Of a stretch of 5,011 bases of DNA, positions 1 through 5,011 are shown one piece after another; position 1 is the stretch's first letter; every line of letters begins with the position of its first letter. This DNA is from an uncultured Bacteroidota bacterium. Lineage in GTDB: Bacteria > Bacteroidota > Bacteroidia > Chitinophagales > Chitinophagaceae. The translations under genes and the position numbers were made by a program. The notes beneath the pieces were generated by a model. That model had not been told where the DNA came from and did no database searches. It saw only the letters and a list, made by a program, of their open reading frames with translations. The stretch spans positions 1-5,011 of the forward strand of contig CAIWHI010000169.1 in assembly GCA_903912435.1 (NCBI GenBank), written 5' to 3'.

Positions 1-1962
1 GCCGGAGGCACTATTGACTGATGCTGCAACCGAGGATGATGACCAGCTACCTAATGGGGAAATATCTGTAAGGGAAATGGTATTACCAGTACATACAGTA
101 GATGGTCCGGTTATAGTTCCTGCTATAGGCATTGAATTTATTGCCATTGTTTTGGTGGTAATGCAAGTGCCGGGTAAGGTATAGGTAATTACTGTAGTTC
201 CTGCCGAAATTCCATTTATCCAACCAGAGTATGCATTTATGGTAGCTACACTTGTCCTGCTGCTGGTCCAGGTGCCACCACCAAGACTATCTGTTAATGG
301 TGTTGATGACCCAATACATACTCCGTTTGCACCCCTTATGACTCCAGGAACTGGATTAATTATAAACGGTGAGCTACCAAAACATCCTGTTGAAGTATAA
401 GTATAAGAAAGCGTTGCAGTGCCGGGACGGGCTCCTACCAATATACAATTCCCCGCTCCGGTGACAACTACTGTTGCAATGGCAGGATTGGTACTGGACC
501 AGGTGGCTACAGTAATTGAATCGGTTAGTGTGACAGACCTGGTATTACCCAGGCATATGTTTATCGGACCTGTTATTGAAGATAAAACTGGTGCAAAGTT
601 TACGGAGATGGTTTTGGTTGTTAGGCAACCACCCGGCAAGGTATAGGTTATTATGGTTGTTCCTGCTGAAACCCCGGTTACAAGCCCTGAGATGGTACCG
701 ATGGTGGCTACACTGGTTCGGCTGCTGCTCCATCTGCCGCCTGAGATGCTATCTGATAACGAAATTGGAGAACCTGTACATACTCCCCCTGCACCTCTTA
801 TTAAAGATGGCATTGCATTCACTGTAGCCTGTAAAAGGGCTGCACATCCGGTGCTTATATAGGTAAAAGAAATGGTAGCAGTACCTGCGCTTATTCCATT
901 AATATTACCAATGCCCGGACCAGCGCCTGAAACTGTTACTATACCTGGATTTGTACTTGTCCAGGAAGCAAAGCTCGTATCTGTTACACTGATTGACCCA
1001 GTGTTTCCGGCACAAATACTTAGGGATCCAGAACTAAGTGATAAATAGGGGGAAATATTAACAGTAATGGTTTTGGTTGCAATACAACTGCCCGGTAATG
1101 CATACGTGATTATAGTTGTACCGGAGGATAGGCCGTTTATTAACCCTGAAGAGGTGTCAATTGTGGCTACCCCAATATTACTACTACTCCAAAAGCCGCT
1201 AACTATGGTATCTGAGAGTGATGCTGGAAACCCGGTACATAATCTGTTAGCACCAATAATAGGCGCAGGCATGGCATTGACATTAATGTGAATAGTGTCT
1301 CCACAACCTGATGAGGTATAGCTAAAAGTTATAATAGCTGTGCCGGCATTTATCCCCACCATAGTGCATGATGCGGGTCCGGTACTGGTTAATGAAGCTA
1401 CAGAAGTATTTGAGCTTGTCCAGGTAGTTGCCCTTGTAGTATCTATTAGCCTGTAAGAAAGAGAAGAGCTTGAGCATAAGCTTCGAGCCACAGTTAATGG
1501 CGATAGTACGGGCACAGGTGTGATAGCTATCGTTTTAGTGATAAGACAACTACTTGGTAAAGCATAGGTGATTACAGTTGTGCCTGCCGTGATACCATTG
1601 ACTATACCCGATGAAGAACCTATTGATGCTACACTTGTCCTGCTGCTACTCCAGATACCAGCACTAGTACTATCAGTAAAAGTTATGCTGGTACCAAAAC
1701 ATAACCCGGTTGAACCCTGAATGGTACGTGGTATTGGATTTACAGTGACTTGCATCATAACACCACACCCTGTAGTAGCATAGGTATAAGAAATTATTGC
1801 TGTGCCTGGTCCCGCACCTGCCATAATGCATGTGCCAGGACCCGAACCAGCCACTGTTGCTACAGAAGTGTTAGTACTAGTCCAGGTGCCAAGGAGGGTG
1901 GTGTCAATAAGCGTAGTATAACTGCCATAACAAATATGGTTAGTACCAAATATAGGGCCAAT
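1..1962 (-). repeat. Alternating A/B Ig-like (Big_2-like) domain array, at least nine domains
   Basis: Each domain opens with a cysteine in a context like (I/L/V)C.G. These cysteines fall at residues 477, 554, 629, 708, 783, 861, 936, 1015 and 1090, so A-to-B steps are 77-79 residues and B-to-A steps are always 75. Type A domains carry ST(G)...G.G....G...GTA.ISYTY..TGC. Type B domains carry WSSSRTSVA.I...SG..NG..AGTT.ITY.LP..C..TKTI. The A/B pair repeats every 152-154 residues (about 460 bases). Some DNA-level identity remains: a 20-base string at 245-264 recurs exactly at 1628-1647, three units (1383 bases) away. The ninth domain is cut by the window edge. Confidence 0.88.
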
Positions 1963-3360
1963 ATGGGCGGGTGGCATTACCATGTAATGGAGCGTGGTGG
2001 TGTCGGTTGTAAGGTAGTCTGTTACCTTGACTTTGAAAGAATCAGGACCTATGTATCCTGGTGTAGGGACATAATACATGCCAGACGCTAATAGCACAGC
2101 TCCATTTGATCTTGACATACCGCTTGCTACAATTGTTCCATGTAGTGGAGCCATAATCAGGGTCCATTCTTCGATTTCATTTCTATCTGAATCTACAATT
2201 GCCAAAAGGTTTTTAAGACTATCGGTAGGTACATCGGTACAAAAGTTGATAGTTTGGTTATGTCCATTGATGAATTTGGGAGGGCGGCTATGGAGAGTAA
2301 TTTTACGGATTCTAGCATCATATGCGTCGGAAAATAACAAATTACCCTCATTGTCAAAAGCAAAGCCAAAAAGCAAACTTATAGCTGCATTTGTAGCGCA
2401 TTGGCCCTCAATGACATTTGTATCAGCAATTCCGTTACCTGCAATTGTTGTTATTATTCCGGTATTGCTGATTTTTCTTATGCTTAATTGCTGGGAAATA
2501 TAAATATTACCAGCAGTGTCCATAATGATTCCATATGAACCTTCTAAACCCGCATTTGTTGCAGGCCCGCCATCCCCACTAATTCCAACTGCCCCTGTAC
2601 CTGCAATTGTACTAACTATTCCCGAACTATTGATTTTTCTAATCCTATAATTGGAAAAGTCTGATAAATATAAATTACCTGAATTATCTTTATAGATACC
2701 TTCTACATTGTGAAAGCTTGCATTTGTTGCCGGCCCTCCGTCTCCAGTAAAGCCTACAGTCCCATTGCCTGCTATATGAGTTACGATTCCTGAACTATTA
2801 ATAGAGCGTATCCAACTAGCATCATTGACTATTATATTACCGGAATTATCGTAAAAAACATCTTGTATATAACTAAAACATGCAGATGTAGCCGGTCCCC
2901 CATCACCTGAAGTAGTATTAGTAGGGCATGATCTGCTACCAGCGATAGTATTTATTATATCTGATGTGTTTATTTTTTTTACATATCTAAAGCTGTCAGC
3001 TATATAAACGTTTCCATTATTGTCACTTGCTAGGTTAAAATTAATAAGCATTGAAGTAGAAGCAGGAGCTCCATCTATATTATGGCCTCCAATACCTGTA
3101 CCAGCTATGGTGCTTACAATCCCATTACTATCTATTTTTCTTATTTTCCATCCGCAAGGATCTGAAATGTAAATATTATTATGAATATCCCTAACAAATG
3201 AATATATGCAACTGAAGGAAGCAGCTGTGGCCTGCCCACCATCTCCACCATCATAGTGTGCGCCTGTGCCTGCAAACGTGGTAATATATTGTGCTGTTGA
3301 CAATTGGAAGCACAAATTGAATAGTAAAAAAAAAGTAAGAATTCTTATAAAATAACTCAT
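1..3360 (-). CDS. Giant secreted NHL-propeller / Ig-like repeat protein, 3' end cut off by window
   Basis: The frame is open for 1120 codons from ATG at 3360 to the left edge with no stop. An in-frame TAA at 3373-3375 excludes a much longer start. Residues 1-23 are a signal peptide (basic R6, a hydrophobic run, then STA-Q), with probable cleavage before Q24, typical of Bacteroidota. Residues 25-356 are six NHL repeats with IAGTG, GDGGPAT, GN(L/I)Y(I/L)SD and RIRKI motifs. Residues about 364-458 form a cadherin-like/Big_9-type domain (YYVPTPGYIGPDSFKVKV). From about 467 onward are at least nine Ig-like domains with W(S/T)SS and G.SAGT..ITY motifs, resembling Big_2. It is probably an extracellular adhesin or matrix protein. 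Export by T9SS is inferred from such proteins in this phylum; the C-terminal sorting domain would lie beyond the window. The ligand is unknown. The identity of the domain types is fairly sure; the function is not. Confidence 0.93.
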   Translation of the reverse strand, partial: MSYFIRILTFFLLFNLCFQLSTAQYITTFAGTGAHYDGGDGGQATAASFSCIYSFVRDIHNNIYISDPCGWKIRKIDSNGIVSTIAGTGIGGHNIDGAPASTSMLINFNLASDNNGNVYIADSFRYVKKINTSDIINTIAGSRSCPTNTTSGDGGPATSACFSYIQDVFYDNSGNIIVNDASWIRSINSSGIVTHIAGNGTVGFTGDGGPATNASFHNVEGIYKDNSGNLYLSDFSNYRIRKINSSGIVSTIAGTGAVGISGDGGPATNAGLEGSYGIIMDTAGNIYISQQLSIRKISNTGIITTIAGNGIADTNVIEGQCATNAAISLLFGFAFDNEGNLLFSDAYDARIRKITLHSRPPKFINGHNQTINFCTDVPTDSLKNLLAIVDSDRNEIEEWTLIMAPLHGTIVASGMSRSNGAVLLASGMYYVPTPGYIGPDSFKVKVTDYLTTDTTTLHYMVMPPAHIGPIFGTNHICYGSYTTLIDTTLLGTWTSTNTSVATVAGSGPGTCIMAGAGPGTAIISYTYATTGCGVMMQVTVNPIPRTIQGSTGLCFGTSITFTDSTSAGIWSSSRTSVASIGSSSGIVNGITAGTTVITYALPSSCLITKTIAITPVPVLSPLTVARSLCSSSSLSYRLIDTTRATTWTSSNTSVASLTSTGPASCTMVGINAGTAIITFSYTSSGCGDTIHINVNAMPAPIIGANRLCTGFPASLSDTIVSGFWSSSNIGVATIDTSSGLINGLSSGTTIITYALPGSCIATKTITVNISPYLSLSSGSLSICAGNTGSISVTDTSFASWTSTNPGIVTVSGAGPGIGNINGISAGTATISFTYISTGCAALLQATVNAMPSLIRGAGGVCTGSPISLSDSISGGRWSSSRTSVATIGTISGLVTGVSAGTTIITYTLPGGCLTTKTISVNFAPVLSSITGPINICLGNTRSVTLTDSITVATWSSTNPAIATVVVTGAGNCILVGARPGTATLSYTYTSTGCFGSSPFIINPVPGVIRGANGVCIGSSTPLTDSLGGGTWTSSRTSVATINAYSGWINGISAGTTVITYTLPGTCITTKTMAINSMPIAGTITGPSTVCTGNTISLTDISPLGSWSSSSVAASVNSASG
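1987..2271 (-). other. Cadherin-like / Big_9-type hinge domain within the large protein
   Basis: Residues about 364-458 sit between the propeller and the Ig stalk. They contain APLHGTIV, then YYVPTPGYIGPDSFKVKVTD. This is the usual pattern P.hGtv...Y.P..gy.G.DsF.y.v.D of bacterial cadherin-like/Ig domains found in large surface proteins. A single copy is present. The aspartates in IVDSDRNE and PDSF could bind calcium, which is inference only. It probably acts as a spacer connecting the propeller to the repeats. Confidence 0.65.
2293..3288 (-). repeat. Six tandem NHL repeats, probable complete six-bladed beta-propeller
   Basis: The blades lie at about residues 25-80, 81-134, 135-191, 192-247, 248-301 and 302-356 of the large protein. 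Each opens with a strand like IVSTIAGTG, has a middle such as GDGGPAT.A, then D..GN.Y.SD, and closes with RIRKI or a variant followed by a turn such as NSSG. Blades 4 and 5 are closest to consensus. Blade 2 lacks the GDGG motif (NIDGAPAST), blade 3 carries an insertion with a cysteine (SRSCPTNTTSGDGG) and has lost the RIRKI ending (WIRSI), and blade 6 has EGQCATNA. Six blades is a normal count for an NHL propeller, so the domain seems complete. NHL propellers usually bind proteins or other ligands; nothing here shows which. Confidence 0.88.
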
Positions 3361-3527
3361 TTTATTCCATGGTTAATCGGTGCTATTTGGATGTCTTACA
3401 GTTAAATAAGTGCTTATTTTGAATTCGTTAGCCAATGAAATATGGAGTCAGAAAGAATAGGTACAATATTTCACTTTATTCAGTAAAATTACAATACTTT
3501 AATAAAAAATCCAAAAAGAAAATTTCC
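3361..3527. other. AT-rich intergenic leader upstream of the large gene
   Basis: No gene is visible here. It must hold the 5' leader and probably the promoter of the minus-strand gene starting at 3360. I looked for the Bacteroidota promoter form (TTG near -33, TAnnTTTG near -7) on both strands and found only near misses, for example the ATTTGG stretch near 3385 on the plus strand. There is no strong ribosome-binding site: only GGAATAAA precedes the ATG at 3360, consistent with the weak Shine-Dalgarno usage of this phylum. Confidence 0.6.
3404..3419. repeat. Short palindrome, possible operator
   Basis: AAATAAG at 3404-3410 is followed by TG and then CTTATTT at 3413-3419, giving perfect 7-base arms with a 2-base spacer. 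It lies 44 to 59 bases upstream of the start codon of the large minus-strand gene, where a regulator could act. The spacer is too short for a good hairpin loop and the arms are AT-rich, so it is a poor terminator. A chance match in AT-rich DNA is quite possible. Confidence 0.3.
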
Positions 3528-3670
3528 TTATTCCACCATCATTTTTTGCACGGTTTCGCCATCCGGGGTGGTGAGGAAATAGATTCCGGAGTAATGGCGG
3601 ATAAATTAGTGTTGATGAGTTAAAAACTTCCTTATTTTGCTTCCTCAATAATCATCTGCCCTATGCTGCG
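3528..3670 (-). pseudogene. Decayed T9SS type A C-terminal sorting domain (tail of a lost cargo gene)
   Basis: Reading the minus strand, one frame from 3590 down to the TAA at 3528-3530 gives SGIYFLTTPDGETVQK followed by MMVE and stop, the classic end of a T9SS sorting domain (.GIYF.....G....KK..V.). A second frame just upstream gives LINTNLSAITP (about 3587-3619), matching the usual INLS.L.PG that leads into GIYF. Adding one base near 3587-3590 would join them as SAITP-GIYFL. Further upstream in that second frame is SIGQMIIEEAK (3635-3667), like the ..GQ.(V/I)... strand of the same domain. The spacing from GQ to GIYF is 25 residues, as expected. Two TAA codons (3632-3634 and 3620-3622) and the frameshift break it. 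The upper end reaches the start of the plus-strand lipoprotein gene. The final 20 residues are convincing; the upstream part is less so. Sequencing error is an alternative for the frameshift but hardly for both stops. Confidence 0.6.
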
Positions 3671-4490
3671 AATTTCTGTGTTTTTTTTGGTGTTTGTGAG
3701 CCTGGCTTTATCCTCTTGTGGGCAGGGTGCTCATGTAAATCCGACAGGGACAGCACTGAAGGACAGGATAGTGGCGCCGAATGGGTATACCAGGGTGGCG
3801 GAAAAAGAAGGGTCTTTTGGGGCTTACCTTAGGGTATTGCCACTGAAGCCTGATGGGTATCCGGTGCATTTTTACAATGGACAAATTAAGGATAAGAAAG
3901 GGGTGTATATGGCTGTGGTGGATATGCCTATAGGCAATAAGGACCTGCAACAATGTGCTGATGTGGTAATGCATGTGAGGGCTGAATACCTGTATAGGGC
4001 GCATAAGGAGGACCTGATTCATTTTACCTTTACCAATGGTTTTAAGGCTCCATATACCAAGTGGATGGAGGGGTATAGGATTGTAGTGAAGGGCAATAAT
4101 GTGGAATGGGTGAAAAAGGCAGTGCCTGATAATTCGTTTGCGGGTTTTACCCAGTATATGGATTATGTGTATACCTATTGTGGTTCGCTATCGCTGTCTA
4201 AGGAGTTGAAAAAGGTATCTATTAAGGATATGCAGCCTGGGGATGTTTTTATAAAAGGTGGGACACCTGGCCATGCTGAAATAGTGCTGGATGTGGCAGC
4301 TAATGCTGCGGGGAAAAAGGTGTTTTTATTGGCCCAGAGTTATATGCCTGCGCAAGAAATGCAGGTATTGCAAAACCCCAGGAATGTGAGCCTTAGTCCG
4401 TGGTATGAATATAATGATGGGGATGCAAAAATTACCACCCCCGAATGGGAGTTTTTCCCCGACCAGTTAATGCGTTTTGAAGATAAGTAG
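3663..4490 (+). CDS. DUF4846-family lipoprotein
   Basis: The protein has 275 residues, a usual size for the DUF4846 family as I recall it. Residues 1-19 are a lipoprotein signal: R3, a hydrophobic stretch, then the lipobox LSSC with C19 as the lipidated cysteine, so it is anchored in the envelope. Family-type motifs are QQCADVVMHVRAEYLY (C98), IHF.FTNGF (119-127), Y..W..GYR (131-139), PGDVFIKGG.PGHAEIVLD (192-210), LLAQSYMPAQE (222-232) and SPWY (245-248). The biochemical role of the family is not established to my knowledge. The C98 and GHAEIVLD (H204) motifs loosely recall the Cys and His of NlpC/P60 or papain-like peptidases, which is my inference. ATG 3663 is the only start in this frame, since TAA occurs at 3621-3623. 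No Shine-Dalgarno is visible. Its stop directly abuts the start of the peptidase gene downstream. Confidence 0.88.
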   Translation: MLRISVFFLVFVSLALSSCGQGAHVNPTGTALKDRIVAPNGYTRVAEKEGSFGAYLRVLPLKPDGYPVHFYNGQIKDKKGVYMAVVDMPIGNKDLQQCADVVMHVRAEYLYRAHKEDLIHFTFTNGFKAPYTKWMEGYRIVVKGNNVEWVKKAVPDNSFAGFTQYMDYVYTYCGSLSLSKELKKVSIKDMQPGDVFIKGGTPGHAEIVLDVAANAAGKKVFLLAQSYMPAQEMQVLQNPRNVSLSPWYEYNDGDAKITTPEWEFFPDQLMRFEDK

Positions 4491-5011
4491 ATGAATAGTA
4501 AAATGAAGTGGATATGGGTGTTGATAATTATGGTTTGCGGGAATGTAGTGCATTGCCAGCAGGGGAGTGTGAATGTTTGTAATGAATTCAATACCCTGAC
4601 TACCAGGATACGGGACAGGAAAATAGATAGGAAGAGTGTTTTGGTGGCCATACAGGAATTGTTGCCACGTGTAAAGGAATATTATTATAAGCATGGTGGT
4701 ATGGATGACCATGATAAAACCTGGCATTTCCCGATGGATGGGTATACTGCTAAATCGGCCGGTGGGGTAAATGGCAGTGGGTATGTGGCTAGTGGGTATG
4801 ACTATTTTGATGGGAATAAACATGGTGGGCATCCGGCGCATGACTTGTTCATTGATGATAAAAACCAGGACTGCCTGGATGATAAAACCCATAAACCGGT
4901 AGATGTTGTGTCGGTATGTAATGGTATAGTGGTGGCTATTGAGGATGTATGGGATAGTAACAGTGTGCAAAGGGGTGGTAAGTATATTTGGGTTTATTCG
5001 CCTGGAAAAAA
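4491..5011 (+). CDS. M23-family (LytM-like) metallopeptidase, 3' end cut off by window
   Basis: The frame is open for 173 codons from ATG 4491 to the right edge. ATG 4503 (M5) is an equally good start; M1 is chosen because it directly follows the TAG of the upstream gene (TAGATG), which suits translational coupling. Residues 1-22 form a signal peptide (K4/K6, then WIWVLIIMV, ending VVHC-QQ). C22 is not in a good lipobox, so a periplasmic or secreted protein is more likely than a lipoprotein. The core motif is GYDYFDGNKHGGHPAHDLFI (residues 102-121): H114-x3-D118 is the first zinc-binding pair of M23 peptidases, and the following D.N.D....T..PVDV.S...G.VVA matches the start of the LytM beta-sheet core. 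The second zinc histidine motif (HxH) would lie beyond the window. M23 enzymes usually cut peptidoglycan cross-bridges; the substrate here is inferred. It is probably co-transcribed with the DUF4846 lipoprotein. Confidence 0.88.
   Translation, partial: MNSKMKWIWVLIIMVCGNVVHCQQGSVNVCNEFNTLTTRIRDRKIDRKSVLVAIQELLPRVKEYYYKHGGMDDHDKTWHFPMDGYTAKSAGGVNGSGYVASGYDYFDGNKHGGHPAHDLFIDDKNQDCLDDKTHKPVDVVSVCNGIVVAIEDVWDSNSVQRGGKYIWVYSPGK

Noticed and set aside
419..1291. Several short plus-strand frames with similar sequences (including 419-646, 653-862 and 1067-1291)
   Set aside because: They resemble each other only because they are antisense to the repeated Ig-like domains; there is no independent coding signal.
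1..1962. Evenly spaced repeats considered as a CRISPR-like or satellite array
   Set aside because: The repeat period of about 460 bases is protein-coding throughout, in frame, with diverged copies; it is a domain repeat.
2078..2503. Plus-strand open frame of 141 codons with hydrophobic stretches
   Set aside because: It lies fully antisense to the NHL and hinge region of the giant gene, whose frame is continuous and has clear repeat motifs.
3435..3623. Plus-strand open frame of 62 codons in the intergenic region
   Set aside because: Its second half is antisense to the T9SS sorting-domain relic, it is very lysine/asparagine-rich from AT-rich DNA, and it matches no domain I recognise.
3361..3662. 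Promoter of the TAnnTTTG type for either divergent gene
   Set aside because: Only inexact matches were found on both strands, so no promoter is called.
4340..4970. Minus-strand open frames antisense to the lipoprotein end and the M23 gene
   Set aside because: The plus-strand frames there contain signal peptides and recognised family motifs; the minus frames are low-complexity, His/Ile/Thr-rich shadows.

Overview
The window looks like chromosome from a member of the Bacteroidota, most likely a Chitinophagaceae-like or related environmental lineage. The evidence is a very large secreted protein with NHL and Ig-like repeats, a recognisable type IX secretion (T9SS) C-terminal sorting tail, a DUF4846-type lipoprotein, an AT-rich intergenic region and no strong Shine-Dalgarno sequences. 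The genus assignment is a guess from protein style, not from a marker gene.

Layout. Positions 1-3360 (minus strand) are one uninterrupted reading frame of 1120 codons. It starts at 3360 and runs off the left edge without a stop. It encodes a signal peptide, six NHL repeats (probably one complete six-bladed beta-propeller), a cadherin-like/Big_9-type hinge domain, and then at least nine Ig-like domains. The Ig-like domains come in two alternating types, A and B, forming a super-repeat of about 153 residues. Positions 3361-3527 are AT-rich and non-coding, with one small palindrome. Positions 3528 to about 3670 (minus strand) hold what reads as the decayed tail of another T9SS cargo protein, broken by two stops and one frameshift. 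Positions 3663-4490 (plus strand) encode a DUF4846-family lipoprotein. At 4491, directly after its stop codon, an M23-type (LytM-like) metallopeptidase gene starts and runs off the right edge.

How the parts fit. The left half is a cell-surface or secreted adhesin-like protein, presumably exported by T9SS, although its own sorting domain would lie outside the window. The right half is a divergently transcribed, tightly coupled pair of envelope proteins, one lipoprotein and one cell-wall-type hydrolase. Between them lies the relic of a second T9SS cargo gene in the same orientation as the large gene. This suggests that the body of a neighbouring surface-protein gene was lost next to where the lipoprotein/peptidase pair now starts. 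I see no mobile element, RNA gene or CRISPR array. The most unusual items are the T9SS relic and the strict A/B alternation in the Ig stalk; I do not see clear evidence of a wholly new system.
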